From NCBI RefSeq assembly GCF_000012385.1, contig NC_007940.1:1458077-1522076 (forward strand): a stretch of DNA of 64,000 nt. Reading direction: 5' to 3'. The DNA is from Rickettsia bellii RML369-C (GTDB lineage Bacteria; Pseudomonadota; Alphaproteobacteria; Rickettsiales; Rickettsiaceae). Made by a program: the position numbers and the translations under genes. This document shows positions 48,757 through 58,310 of this stretch, piece after piece. Each line of letters begins with the position of its first letter. The stretch's first letter is position 1. Below the pieces are notes generated by a model. The model was not told the origin of the DNA and did no database searches. It was given only the letters and a program-made list of their open reading frames with translations.

Positions 48757-49263
48757 ATGAGGGTACAAATGTTTTCAGGTAAAGAAACTGGGGAATTTAT
48801 AGGGGGAAAAACTTCATTGCAAACTGAAGCGTACGAGAATGGGCTTAAGGATGAGGAATTGTATTACAATATAAAAGATGATTTAGGCTTAATATCTAGA
48901 GGAAATGTATATTTAGATAAAACTGCACAAACTATATTTTCTGAATTGTCTATTGCAATAGACAAAGGAAATTTAGAACCCCTAAAAAATTTTCTTAAGA
49001 ACAACAAACTTCAGCACAAAAAAGCAGATATAAATGCCAAAAATGGTTATGGAGATACCCCATTATGTTATGCTGCTGAAAAAAACAATTTCGAGGTTGC
49101 TAAAATCTTAATTAAGTATGGTGCTGATTTAACTATTCACAATGCTAAAGGAGAAACTCCTATAGAATTATTCTCGCAGTACGGTAACAGAGAGGCTGTA
49201 AATTATTTACAACATTGTTTGGATATATTAGGGAATAATTCTCTATATGAGGATACAATATAA
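48757..49263 (+). CDS. Ankyrin-repeat protein
   Basis: 168 residues. The C-terminal half has about two and a half ankyrin units (DINAKNGYGDTPLCYAAEKN, then NFEVAKILIKYGADLTIHNA, then KGETPIELFSQYGNREAV). The N-terminal 70 residues are unrelated to repeats and carry no signal peptide. Small ankyrin proteins in rickettsiae are candidates for host interaction, but nothing in the sequence proves it. Confidence 0.8.
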   Translation: MRVQMFSGKETGEFIGGKTSLQTEAYENGLKDEELYYNIKDDLGLISRGNVYLDKTAQTIFSELSIAIDKGNLEPLKNFLKNNKLQHKKADINAKNGYGDTPLCYAAEKNNFEVAKILIKYGADLTIHNAKGETPIELFSQYGNREAVNYLQHCLDILGNNSLYEDTI

Positions 49264-49300
49264 AAATATCTCTAATATCATCCTATGACTTGTTGCATGG

Positions 49301-49427
49301 TTTCTGTATCATTCTCAGCAATAGCGAGAATCCAGCATAAAGCGAGATAAATCGAGCTTTTAACTTTAAAAGCTTGCTGTATTTATACTTTTTTCCTAGA
49401 TTTCCGCTTGTGCAGAAATGACATTGT
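49301..49427. repeat. Degenerate long palindromic element
   Basis: Shares the interior AAGCGAGATAAATCGAGCTT then AAAAGCTTGCTGTATTTATA with the intact element at 58802-58916, but its outer arms (TATCATTCTCAGCAATAGCG and GATTTCCGCTTGTGCAGAAA) have diverged. Confidence 0.7.
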
Positions 49428-49478
49428 ACAATCTAAGAAAAATAATTTTCGTCGCAATAATTACTTTAAATTATCTAT

Positions 49479-50597
49479 TTAACTTCCAGAAACAGTAGTG
49501 TAAGTACCATTTTCTTTTCTAATAATATCATATTGTCTTTGGGCTATCGAATCGATAAAATGGATATTACCAGATAGTCCTATATAATTTTGTCTACTAT
49601 TTATTCTATTTAAAAATCTGCTTAAATCAAATTCATTTCCTATGAAGCTGGCAGTCATACGTCCTAAATCATAGGAAAGTAGATGCATAAACCCCATATG
49701 ATTAATTCCGAGGGCTTTTGCTCGCTCAGGAACGTTACTGTTAAGAGTATTTAACGAGCCAGTAAAGCTAATATCAATATTTTCTGGATAATCTACATCG
49801 ATGCGGTTATCACCGATTAGTATAGCTTTTTTATCTAAATTATATTTATTAATACTACCAGCAAGTAGGCTTAAATTTTTTGGATCATCCGATATATAAA
49901 TAATAGGCTTTGTTGTATCGCTGCGTTCATTTATAATATCGGTATTATCCGAAACATTTTTTACAGCCTTTGCAATAGATTCAGGATTATCTTCATAAAA
50001 TTCAGTAAGTGCTAAGGTGGCATTTTTCTGAATCAAAATATTTTGCATAACTTGGCTAACAGTTTGAGAGTGTTTGCCTGTAGGCAGTAATGCCATAAAA
50101 TCCTTATGACTACTTCCATAATAATTAACGATCCGGATTAGCTGCTTTAAAGGTGCATGACCAAATACGAATAATTTATCATCTGCAAGAGCTGGATTAT
50201 TTGACATAGTTATTATAACAATATTATTGGCTTTGGCTTTCTCGGCTATTAAAGAAGTAAAGTTAGAATATAAAGGACCTAGAATAATTTTAGTTTTGCG
50301 TGCTACTATTTTATCCATAGCAGCTAATACATTTTTCTCATCTGAACCATCATATGATGTAACATGGATATAAGATTTTACCCCATCATTAAGACCCATT
50401 TTAATCAAATCTTTATATTGCTTACCAACAATACCATCAGGACCTTGGTTAGGCATTAAAATTGCAATCTCAATTTCTTTTTGTGTTTTTTTTACAGGTA
50501 CAATAGTTTCTTCTTTGGAAGTTTGACAGGATGATAGATATAAGGAACAAAAAAACATTAAAATGATTTTTGCAAAGTTTCGTGTTATACTAGCCAT
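49479..50597 (-). CDS. Periplasmic-binding-fold lipoprotein (LpoA/LppC-like penicillin-binding-protein activator)
   Basis: 372 residues from ATG 50595-50597, chosen because MASITRNFAKIILMFFCSLYLSSC is a lipoprotein signal with lipobox LSSC; a longer frame to 50774 overlaps rsmI. The mature part has the type I periplasmic-binding fold (IAILMPNQGPDGIVGKQYKD, ILGPLYSNFTSLIAEKAKAN, IITMSNNPALADDKLFVFGH). In proteobacteria such proteins activate PBP1A from the outer membrane. Divergent from rsmI, with 25 bases between the starts. Confidence 0.82.
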   Translation of the reverse strand: MASITRNFAKIILMFFCSLYLSSCQTSKEETIVPVKKTQKEIEIAILMPNQGPDGIVGKQYKDLIKMGLNDGVKSYIHVTSYDGSDEKNVLAAMDKIVARKTKIILGPLYSNFTSLIAEKAKANNIVIITMSNNPALADDKLFVFGHAPLKQLIRIVNYYGSSHKDFMALLPTGKHSQTVSQVMQNILIQKNATLALTEFYEDNPESIAKAVKNVSDNTDIINERSDTTKPIIYISDDPKNLSLLAGSINKYNLDKKAILIGDNRIDVDYPENIDISFTGSLNTLNSNVPERAKALGINHMGFMHLLSYDLGRMTASFIGNEFDLSRFLNRINSRQNYIGLSGNIHFIDSIAQRQYDIIRKENGTYTTVSGS

Positions 50598-50622
50598 AAT
50601 ATTACTACAAGATTTAAAAATT

Positions 50623-51465
50623 ATGTTTTTAAAAGCAGGATTATATATTGTTTCGACACCGATCGGCAATTTTGAAGATATCACACTTCGTGCTATATCA
50701 ACCCTAAAAAACTCGGATATTATCTTATGCGAGGATACTAGAATATCACAAAAATTGCTAGCAAAACATGACATTCGTACTAAATTACAAGTTTACAATG
50801 ATCATAGTGATGAGAAAGACAGAGAAAATATTATAAATCTAATAAAAGCAAATAAGATAGTAAGCTTAATTTCTGATGCCGGCACTCCTTTAATTTCTGA
50901 CCCTAGATATAAATTAGTACGAGATTTAAGATCGCTAAATTTCCCCATAGATGTAGTGCCTGGTGTCTCTTCACCAATCACAGCATTAACATTATCTGCT
51001 CTACCTACTGATCGCTTTCTATTTTGCGGATTCTTACCCAAAACTATCGAAAGCAAGAAAAAGCTCTTTACTGAATTTGCAAACATTCGTGCTACGCTAA
51101 TTTTCTTTGAGGCTGCACCCCGCTTAATAAATACTTTATTAATAGCTAAGGAAATACTCGGAAATCGTGAAATATGTGTAGCACGTGAGCTTACTAAGCT
51201 TTATCAAGAAATTAAAACTGCAAATATCGATGAAGTAATAGCATTTTATCAAAATAATACTCTAAAAGGCGAGATAGTATTACTAATTTCGGGGGTTTTA
51301 CAAGAACAAGAAGAAAAGCTGGAACTCGATTTAATAGAATTAATAAAATCATGTTTGAGTAAAAATTTGAGTGCTAAAACTACTACTGACCTTGCTTATG
51401 AAAAATTTAAAAATACATATAGCAAAAAAGAAATATATAGATTGGTAAATAAGCAAAAGATCTAA
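50623..51465 (+). CDS. rsmI: 16S rRNA (cytidine-1402-2'-O)-methyltransferase
   Basis: Methylates the ribose of C1402 in the decoding centre. 280 residues from ATG 50623 (MFLKAGLYIVSTPIGNFEDI). STPIGN, EDTRISQKLL, SDAGTPLISDP and VVPGVSSPITALTLSALPTD are the SAM-dependent tetrapyrrole/RsmI fold motifs. An in-frame upstream start at 50563 would overlap the divergent gene and is unlikely. Confidence 0.94.
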   Translation: MFLKAGLYIVSTPIGNFEDITLRAISTLKNSDIILCEDTRISQKLLAKHDIRTKLQVYNDHSDEKDRENIINLIKANKIVSLISDAGTPLISDPRYKLVRDLRSLNFPIDVVPGVSSPITALTLSALPTDRFLFCGFLPKTIESKKKLFTEFANIRATLIFFEAAPRLINTLLIAKEILGNREICVARELTKLYQEIKTANIDEVIAFYQNNTLKGEIVLLISGVLQEQEEKLELDLIELIKSCLSKNLSAKTTTDLAYEKFKNTYSKKEIYRLVNKQKI

Positions 51466-51534
51466 CATAAATTTACGGTAGAACATTTACCTTAAAATAT
51501 GGTATAATTAAACAATAAATAAAATAAAAAAGAT

Positions 51535-52402
51535 ATGTATAAAGTTAATCCGAGAGTAGATTTAGCATTTAAAAAAATCTTTGGAGTGGAAGAGAATAAG
51601 GATTTATTGATATCACTTATTAATTCTATAGTAAGCAGTGAAGATCAGATAAAAGAAGTAATATTACTTAATCCATATAATCCAAAGAATTTTTTAAATG
51701 ATAAGCTTTCTGTTTTAGACATTAAAGCCAAAGGCGAAACGGGTAAAATGTTTAATATCGAAATACAGGTAACGGATGAAGCTGATTATGATAAAAGACC
51801 TTTATATTACTGGGCAAAGATGTATACACAGCAGCTAAAAGAGGGAGCAAATTATTCAGAATTAAACAAAGCAATAGGTATACATATACTATTTTACAAG
51901 CATTACAAATACGGATAATTATCATAATGCATTTCATTTAACTGAGAAGAAAAGTGGTATTACATATTTTAAGGATATAGAACTACATACTATAGAACTT
52001 AATAAGTTTGCCAGTAAGGCTAAAGAAGAACTATCTGATCTTATAAAGAAAGTTAAGAGTTCATTAGATATATGGGTTGCATTTCTAACACGTAATGACT
52101 TGTTAAATAAAGATAGGCTACCTAAAGAATTAAACAATAAAGAGCTAAAGAAAGCATTAAATGTGCTTGAGGTAATAAATTTAAGTGATGAAGAAAGAGA
52201 AGAATATGAGAATCGCTTAAATTGGCTTAGAATTGAAGCTAGTGCCGTTAAAAGAGCTGAAGAAAGAGGTAAAGCTGAGGGTAAGGTTGAGGGTAAGGCT
52301 GAATTAATACAAATGATGATAAAACAAGGTAAAACTATTGAACAAATAATAGAATTTACAGGATTACCTAAGGAAGAAATAGAAGAGTTGAAATTAGAAT
52401 AG
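51535..52402 (+). pseudogene. Rpn/PD-(D/E)XK nuclease family gene with one frameshift
   Basis: The first frame (MYKVNPRVDLAFKKIFGVEE) has the nuclease core VLDIKAKGETGKMFNIEIQV (Asp, then E-x-Q) and YYWAKMYTQQLKEG. It ends at 51918 after IHILFYKHYKYG. One base over, the protein continues FTSITNTDNYHNAFHLTEKK through to 52402, with a KAEGKVEGKAELIQMMIKQG tail typical of this group. The break is at a T4 run. A different Rpn gene, at 6251, is intact. Confidence 0.85.
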
Positions 52403-52407
52403 GAAAT

Positions 52408-52442
52408 AAATAGGTCGTTATGTTAAACGTAACGACCTATTT
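52408..52442. terminator. Bidirectional hairpin terminator
   Basis: Perfect 13-base arms AAATAGGTCGTTA and TAACGACCTATTT around a 9-base loop, between convergent genes. The A/T ends of the arms supply short U-runs in either direction. Confidence 0.75.
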
Positions 52443-52454
52443 AGTAACGATTTA

Positions 52455-52616
52455 TTAACTACAGCTACAACTTTTTTTAGGTTTGTTGTTTTCTGCTGAT
52501 TGTTCAAGTTTTTTACCCGCAGCTTGCATATCCTGCCCTGCTCCCTGCATTGTGTTACAAGCACTAGTTAAGAAAGCTACAGAGACTAATATAGAAGTTA
52601 GAATTATTGAACGCAT
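52455..52616 (-). CDS. Entericidin-like small lipoprotein
   Basis: 53 residues: signal MRSIILTSILVSVAFLTSAC with lipobox TSAC, then NTMQGAGQDMQAAGKKLEQS, the pattern of entericidin A/B (N-T--GAG-D---AG--I), and a Cys-rich end KKSCSCS. Predicted outer-membrane-anchored. The family has been linked to envelope stress and toxin-like functions; here the role is open. Start ATG 52614-52616. Confidence 0.82.
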   Translation of the reverse strand: MRSIILTSILVSVAFLTSACNTMQGAGQDMQAAGKKLEQSAENNKPKKSCSCS

Positions 52617-52698
52617 ATTTTACCTTTATCAAATTGAATTTAGATTTTATGAAGCAAATAAAAACTTGTCAATTTAAAATACAGGAAAAAGCATTATA

Positions 52699-53335
52699 TT
52701 ATTTACTTTTTGTACAATATCTCATTACTAATATACCAAACAACGCAGAAAGTAGCGAACCGATAATTACTGCTACTCTCATAGAGTTTGAGGGGCAACC
52801 ACCTTCAAACGTAATACCGCCTATAAATAAGCTTAAGGTAAAACCAATTCCTCCAAGAATTGCTATAGAATAAAATTTTAACCACGAAGTATTACTTGGT
52901 AGGCTACAGAAATTAAACTTCACGCATGGATAGGAAAATAGCATAACTCCTAAGTTGTTTACCTATGAATAAACCTAATATTATTCCAAAAGTTAAACTA
53001 GAGCAAACACTTCTAAAGGAGAAATCTTTTAGAAGAACTCCAGAATTCATAAACACAAATAAAGGTAAAATAAAATAATTTACAAAAGGCTGTATTAATT
53101 TTTCAAGCTTATGAAAAGAACTATTAATTTGTCCTTTAATATTAACTGGTATAAAAAGTGCTATTATAGCTCCGCATAAAGTTCCGTGAATACCTGCCTC
53201 GACCATACTTACCCATAAAAGCACCCCAACAATTGTATAATATAATAGATGCTTTACTTGCTTATAATTTAATATAAACAAGATAATTATGATCACAAAA
53301 GAAATAAACAAAGCCGGTATATTTATTGTTTTAGT
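52699..53335 (-). pseudogene. nhaA: Na+/H+ antiporter NhaA, N-terminally truncated and frameshifted
   Basis: Homology starts abruptly at TKTINIPALFISFVIIIIL near 53335, directly preceded by stop codons, so roughly the first half including the early ion-binding residues is gone. The rest (VSMVEAGIHGTLCGAIIALF, VFMNSGVLLKDFSF) shifts frame near 52930. It continues as VMLFSYPCVKFNFCSLPSNT and GGIGFTLSLFIGGITFEGG. Two lesions make this a true pseudogene. Confidence 0.87.
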
Positions 53336-53548
53336 TTATTATCTATACTCATGCTATTTAATATTATATCGAGATTATTAATATAAATTATTGAAACTTT
53401 TTAATAAAGTCAAAGTATAGTTTTTAATAGTAATTTATTCTTATAAATAGGATAAAAGTTGTTTTTATGCTTAAGTAACATTATAGTCTTGTACGAATAT
53501 ATATAGGAATATATAATTATTAATTAAGATATTTTAGTATTAAATTTT

Positions 53549-55102
53549 ATGCTAGCAGAACAACAAACTGAGTGGATTATCAGTAACAACCTAGTAAATA
53601 AAGGTTGGCATATAGATAATGATGTTAAAAAAAATGTTTATTTTCAAAAGCCTAAGTTAAAAACAGAACAAACTAAGTTAAAAGGAAAGCGACCAGATTA
53701 TATTTTATATGAAAGTAACACTGATAGACCTATTGCAATAATAGAAGCAAAGAAAACAGGTAAGGATTTAACTCAAGCTTTAGAGCAAGCAGCAGAATAT
53801 GCAAAATTGCTTGATATTCCTATAGTATTCGCAATGAACGGAGCTTATTGTGAAGCTCGTTTTGTCGCTAACAATAAAGAGCTTATATTAAACGGCGATG
53901 AAGTAAAAGAATTACTACGTGAAAAAGAATTATTAGCTTTTATAGACGTAAATAGCCACGAAGCTTGGACTATACCTAAAGAGGTCAAAGTCTCACGTGA
54001 GGAATTGATATCCGTATTTAAAAACTTAAATAACCTTTTAAGAAGCGAGGGGCTTCGAGCAGGGATAGAAAGATTTAGCGAATTTGCAAATATATTATTC
54101 TTGAAATTACTAAGTGAGAATAATGAAAAATCTTGGTGGAATAGCATCAAGGCTCAATCAGATGACGATATTATCGGTTACATTAACGGACATGTTATAG
54201 AACAAATTAAGAATAAATATGGTGGTGATGTTTTCACCCCTATTTCTCTAAGCAATTCCCATACTCTTCGTCATATTATCGACGCAATTGATCCTCTTAT
54301 TTTATCTTCAACAAATATAAAAGATAATGCGTTTGAGTATTTTTTAGAAAAAACTAGATCAACCTGTGATTATTTGGGTGAATATTTCACTCCTAAAAAT
54401 ATAATAAAGCTTACGATCAATTATGTAGACCCTAAATTTGGTGAAACAGTATATGATCCTTTTTGTGGCAGTGGAGGGTTTTTAACAGAAGCTTTTAAAT
54501 ATATCAAAGAAAATAATATAATTAACACTGACGAAGACTTGAAAAGATTAAGGCATAATACATTATATGGGCGAGAAATAACTACAACCGCTAGAATCGC
54601 AAAAATGAATATGATTCTACATGGTGACGGACATAGTGGAATCCAGCAGATAAACAGTCTTGAAAATTCAAAATATATCAGACCTACAACTAATCAAACA
54701 TTAAAATTTGATATAATCGTTACTAATATGCCTTTTTCTCAGGAAATTACTAAAAAGACTATTAAAAACGGTAAAACTGTAACAGAAAATCATATTGCAC
54801 ATCTTTATTATAATGGCATCGCTAAAAATAACGGTGATGCCGCTTGCGTCTTTCATTGTCTTCAGAATTTAAGAGAAGGCGGTAGGATGGCATTAGTAGT
54901 ACCTGAAAGATTTTTATTTAGAAGAGATACAGCTGCCGTTCGTCAGTTTTTATTATCGAAAGCAAAATTACAAACCGTTATTTCTCTACCGCAAGGTACT
55001 TTTCTACCTTATACGGGAGTAAAAACATCAATACTTTATTTCACTGACGCACATAAACCTAATTACCAAAGATACTATTGGTTTTATGAAAAAAAATACT
55101 AG
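53549..55102 (+). CDS. Restriction-modification fusion protein: HsdR-type nuclease domain plus N6-adenine methylase
   Basis: 517 residues. Residues 1-110 form a PD-(D/E)XK nuclease domain as in type I HsdR N-termini (KRPDYILYESNT, then IAIIEAKKTGKDL). Residues about 280-500 are an HsdM-like methylase: GEYFTPKNIIKL, motif I TVYDPFCGSGGFLTEAF, and motif IV as TNMPFS, where NPPF is usual. It stops at YEKKY where a specificity domain should follow; sequence to 55326 shows a degraded continuation. Methylase activity without a target domain is doubtful. Confidence 0.75.
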   Translation: MLAEQQTEWIISNNLVNKGWHIDNDVKKNVYFQKPKLKTEQTKLKGKRPDYILYESNTDRPIAIIEAKKTGKDLTQALEQAAEYAKLLDIPIVFAMNGAYCEARFVANNKELILNGDEVKELLREKELLAFIDVNSHEAWTIPKEVKVSREELISVFKNLNNLLRSEGLRAGIERFSEFANILFLKLLSENNEKSWWNSIKAQSDDDIIGYINGHVIEQIKNKYGGDVFTPISLSNSHTLRHIIDAIDPLILSSTNIKDNAFEYFLEKTRSTCDYLGEYFTPKNIIKLTINYVDPKFGETVYDPFCGSGGFLTEAFKYIKENNIINTDEDLKRLRHNTLYGREITTTARIAKMNMILHGDGHSGIQQINSLENSKYIRPTTNQTLKFDIIVTNMPFSQEITKKTIKNGKTVTENHIAHLYYNGIAKNNGDAACVFHCLQNLREGGRMALVVPERFLFRRDTAAVRQFLLSKAKLQTVISLPQGTFLPYTGVKTSILYFTDAHKPNYQRYYWFYEKKY

Positions 55103-55140
55103 TACCACCTCAAACAACAAAAAAAAGAAAAAATAATTCT

Positions 55141-55326
55141 TTCAATTTCAAAAAAGTCGTTGAAAATTCAAAAATTGATATGTTTGAATTTAGTTTTGAG
55201 AGGATAGACTTAAAAGAAGTAAAGAATAATAATTATAATTTAGTTGGCTCTGCATATAGAGATACTAAAAATATTATTCCTACTAACCAAAAAGATTGTT
55301 ATAGAAAAAATCACACTACTTGGTAA
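55141..55326 (+). pseudogene. Degraded tail of the restriction-modification gene
   Basis: In a different frame from the gene before it, this stretch reads FNFKKVVENSKIDMFEFSFE, then VKNNNYNLVGSAYRDT, ending NHTTW. The NYNL-GS-YR pattern is the usual junction between N6-methylases and their specificity partners. The frame is lost at the A-rich run at 55118-55135. No target-recognition domain follows. Confidence 0.6.
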
Positions 55327-55366
55327 AAAGATTTTAGCAACAACTAGATAGTCAAAAATAACTCTA

Positions 55367-56542
55367 ATGCACACTACCTACCTAAAAAACTTGATCGGGT
55401 TCGAATCCCTAACTCCCCAGAGTAACGGAGCTATTGAATATATTGACGATTTGCTTAAAGAACATGGCTTTAAGACCGAGGTAAAAATTTTTGGTGAGAC
55501 CGAGCAAGTTACTAATCTTTATGCTGTTTATGGCAATAGTAAACCTAATATTTGCTTTGTTGGGCATGTTGATGTAGTTCCTGCTGGTGATCCTAACCTT
55601 TGGCACAATTCTAATCCCTTTAAAGCTCATGAGCAGGAGGGAAAAATATATGGTAGAGGGACGGTTGATATGAAAGGGTCAATTGCATGTTTTTTAGCAG
55701 CTAGCTTAGACTTCATAAAAAATAATACCGATTTTGTAGGCTCTATTAGCTTTTTACTTACTAGCGATGAAGAGGGAAAGGCAAAGCACGGCACTAAGGA
55801 GATGCTACAATATATATATAATCAAGGACACGAAATTGATTTTGCTATTGTTGGCGAACCTACTTGCGAAAAAGAGATAGGGGACACAATTAAAATTGGC
55901 AGAAGAGGAAGTATTAATTTTAAGTTGGCTGTAAAAGGCTTAGGTGGGCATGTAGCTTATCCGCAAAAAGCAAATAATCCACTACCTTGCTTGATAAGAA
56001 TATTAAACGAACTAACAAATATTAAACTTGATAAAGGGACTGAATTTTTTCAAAATTCAAACCTCGAAGTAACAAATATTGACGTTGATAATAATACTAC
56101 AAATGTGATTCCTGAAACAGCAACTGTACATTTTAATATACGTTTTAATAACTTACATAGTGCAGAAACTCTAGCAAAACAGGTAGAAGAAATTATTAAA
56201 CAACACTGCCAAAAGCATAAATTAGATTATACGCTAGAATATAATAGCTCTGCCGATAGTTTTATTCAAAATCCTAATGATAAGATAAAAGAATTTGCTA
56301 CAATAGTAGAAAAAACTCTTAATATAAAACCAAAATTTTCTACAAGCGGCGGTACATCCGATGCAAGATTTGTTAAAAATTATTGCCCCTTAGTAGAATT
56401 CGGTTTATTATCAGACACTGCACATAAAATAAATGAATATACCAAAATTAGCGATTTACAAAAATTATACGATGTGTATTATAATTTTTTAATGGAAACA
56501 TTAAATGTTACTGGATCCCCGCCGTTGCTGGGAATGACATAA
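55367..56542 (+). CDS. dapE: Succinyl-diaminopimelate desuccinylase
   Basis: Zinc peptidase-family enzyme of the lysine/diaminopimelate pathway. HVDVVPAGD, GRGTVDMKGSIACF, the catalytic SDEEGKA and GRRGSINFKL, plus FSTSGGTSDARFV, are all present. 391 residues; the last ones (TGSPPLLGMT) are encoded by the start of a palindromic repeat (TGGATCCCCGCC, then GGGAATGACAT), so the repeat supplied the stop codon. Confidence 0.94.
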   Translation: MHTTYLKNLIGFESLTPQSNGAIEYIDDLLKEHGFKTEVKIFGETEQVTNLYAVYGNSKPNICFVGHVDVVPAGDPNLWHNSNPFKAHEQEGKIYGRGTVDMKGSIACFLAASLDFIKNNTDFVGSISFLLTSDEEGKAKHGTKEMLQYIYNQGHEIDFAIVGEPTCEKEIGDTIKIGRRGSINFKLAVKGLGGHVAYPQKANNPLPCLIRILNELTNIKLDKGTEFFQNSNLEVTNIDVDNNTTNVIPETATVHFNIRFNNLHSAETLAKQVEEIIKQHCQKHKLDYTLEYNSSADSFIQNPNDKIKEFATIVEKTLNIKPKFSTSGGTSDARFVKNYCPLVEFGLLSDTAHKINEYTKISDLQKLYDVYYNFLMETLNVTGSPPLLGMT

Positions 56543-56591
56543 CAGAAAAATTGAACGATACAGCCAATTTTTCAAATACTATAAAAAATAA

Positions 56592-56711
56592 TAGACGAAG
56601 TTTTATTTGGAAAAGAGCATGGAGTCTGTAAGCCGCGGAGCGTACAAAGGTATGTGAGCATCTAAGGATTTACAAAGACGACATAGCCAATTTTTCAAAT
56701 AAACGAGTATA
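56592..56711. repeat. Palindromic repeat upstream of tRNA-Leu
   Basis: AGACGAAGTTTTATTTGGAA to TTTTTCAAATAAACGAGTAT, the same termini as 13605-13732. It ends one base before the tRNA 5' end, so it is probably in the tRNA leader transcript. Confidence 0.8.
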
Positions 56712-56712
56712 T

Positions 56713-56797
56713 GCGGATGTGATGGAACTGGTAGACATGCAAGATTTAGGTTCTTGTGCCGCAAGGCGTAGGGGTTCAAGTCCCTTCATCCGTACCA
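56713..56797 (+). tRNA. tRNA-Leu (anticodon TAG)
   Basis: 85 nt with a long variable arm. Acceptor GCGGATG/CATCCGT, anticodon stem CAAGA/TCTTG around loop TTTAGGT, T arm with GGTTCAAGTCC, discriminator A and an encoded CCA. It reads CUA and other CUN codons. Confidence 0.97.
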
Positions 56798-56835
56798 CTT
56801 AAATTTTTTCTCATAAGAATAATATTAAGGTTTTT

Positions 56836-57297
56836 ATGCAGCAATTTAGTATTTATCAAACAAGTGATGAATTACTGCTGAAAGCAATTTTTCTTTTGAT
56901 AGAGAAGTGTTATTATTCTGATCTTAAGAGCGTTGTACTTACTGTTGATACAGAGCAGCAAGAAATGCTAAATAAAAACCTCTGGACTTATTCCCGCAAA
57001 CAATTTATCCCTCACGGCAGTAAAGTTGACCCACAACCTGAAAAACAGCCTATTTACATTACTGATACATTACAAAATCCCAATAACGCTAGTGTGCTTA
57101 TTATTATCTCACCGACTAACATAGAGAAAATTTTACAAGCTAAAGAGTATGTCAGCGATTTTAAAAGAATAATTATAATAACCTATTTACCGGAAGATTT
57201 AAAAAAGCTGAATTTAAAAATAAACCAAATTACTAAACAGGAAAACACTATAGACTGTTTTACTCAAGATCAACGTGGTTCGTGGAATAAAATATGA
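56836..57297 (+). CDS. holC: DNA polymerase III chi subunit
   Basis: Links the clamp loader to single-strand binding protein. 153 residues (MQQFSIYQTSDELLLKAIFL) with the family strand-helix order and LWTYSRKQFIPHG, the conserved W-Y/F-x-FIPHG segment. The stop overlaps the next small start by ATGA. Confidence 0.88.
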   Translation: MQQFSIYQTSDELLLKAIFLLIEKCYYSDLKSVVLTVDTEQQEMLNKNLWTYSRKQFIPHGSKVDPQPEKQPIYITDTLQNPNNASVLIIISPTNIEKILQAKEYVSDFKRIIIITYLPEDLKKLNLKINQITKQENTIDCFTQDQRGSWNKI

Positions 57298-57425
57298 CAT
57301 ATTTAATTACTGATGAAGATATACAAGAAACAATATTTGTAGCTTCTAACAAAGAATTAAGCGATTCGATCATTGAGGGATTAAACACTCCTATAGAAAA
57401 ATGCATCCCTATTAAGTTAACATAA
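57294..57425 (+). CDS. Unknown 43-residue protein after holC
   Basis: MTYLITDEDIQETIFVASNK and LSDSIIEGLNTPIEKCIPIK, translated from an ATGA overlap with holC. The overlap argues that it is translated. It resembles antitoxin-size proteins but has no motif I recognise. Confidence 0.5.
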   Translation: MTYLITDEDIQETIFVASNKELSDSIIEGLNTPIEKCIPIKLT

Positions 57426-57452
57426 AAAATATACTATCCAGCAGATGATAGA

Positions 57453-58154
57453 CTAATGCTTGTGATCATGGTGGTGAGTATAAAAGCCTAGAGAGGAAAG
57501 GGCGTTTGAAAAATCAGAATTTGGAGTTATAGCGTTTGGGGTTCCGGTGCAACATATATGACCGTTTAAGCATATTACTTGGTCAGAATTTTTAATTACT
57601 GTAAATAAATCATGTGAAATCATGAAAACAGTAATATCTAGCTTCTTACGGATTAAACTAATAAGTTGATAAAATTCTTGCTGGCTTGTGACATCTAAAG
57701 ATTGCAGTGGCTCATCTAAAATAATTAGATCGGGTTTGCTAAGCAAAGAGGATGCAAGAACTATCTTTTGAAACTGTCCGCCTGAAAGTGTAGAAATTTT
57801 TTGATCTTTTAAACGTTCTAAATCAATGAATGAGTGGATTTCTTTAATATCATTAGTAAGATTATTTGGTGCTAATAAATCTAAAAATTTCTTTACTGTA
57901 ATTGGCAAATCAGAACTTAGGTTAAATTTTTGCGGCACATAACCGATCTTTAATCTAGGATCAATTATAATTTCGCCACTTGTTGGTTTTTCAAGCCCAA
58001 GCATTAACCTAACTATAGTAGTTTTACCTGCCCCGTTTGGTCCTATTAAAGTGGTAATATTATTTTTTTTAACAGTGAAACTAACATTATTTATTGGTAA
58101 TTTATTACCGAATTTTTTAGATACGTTATGAAATTCTATTATGGGCTTTTTCAA
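57453..58154 (-). CDS. znuC: Zinc ABC transporter ATP-binding protein
   Basis: 233 residues with Walker [11 protein letters not shown]-loop GYVPQKF, signature [12 protein letters not shown], Walker B LIILDEP and the H-loop MISHD. The His-rich tail THHHDHKH supports a zinc role, probably powering ZnuB, which is not in the window. Palindromic elements flank it. Confidence 0.9.
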   Translation of the reverse strand: MKKPIIEFHNVSKKFGNKLPINNVSFTVKKNNITTLIGPNGAGKTTIVRLMLGLEKPTSGEIIIDPRLKIGYVPQKFNLSSDLPITVKKFLDLLAPNNLTNDIKEIHSFIDLERLKDQKISTLSGGQFQKIVLASSLLSKPDLIILDEPLQSLDVTSQQEFYQLISLIRKKLDITVFMISHDLFTVIKNSDQVICLNGHICCTGTPNAITPNSDFSNALSSLGFYTHHHDHKH

Positions 58155-58172
58155 GACTAATTAACTCCCTAT

Positions 58173-58289
58173 GTCATTCCTGCGAAAGCAGGAATCCAGT
58201 AAAAATAAACATAAAAATAGAAAGTTTTTAAAATAAAAAGCTCGATATTATCTCGCTTTATGATGGATTCCTGCTTTCGCAGGAATGAC
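58173..58289. repeat. Intact long palindromic element, perfect 26-base arms
   Basis: 58173-58198 and 58264-58289 are perfect inverted copies (outer GTCATTCCTGCG and CGCAGGAATGAC; each arm is itself palindromic). The centre contains AGCTCGATATTATCTCGCTT. It looks like a recently moved MITE-like element. Confidence 0.9.
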
Positions 58290-58310
58290 ACAAAAAACTA
58301 AAAGAACTAT

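Noticed and set aside
50563..50774. Overlapping extended starts of rsmI and the lipoprotein gene.
   Set aside because: Both extensions are mutually antisense; the lipoprotein signal at 50597 and the family start at 50623 give clean divergent starts.
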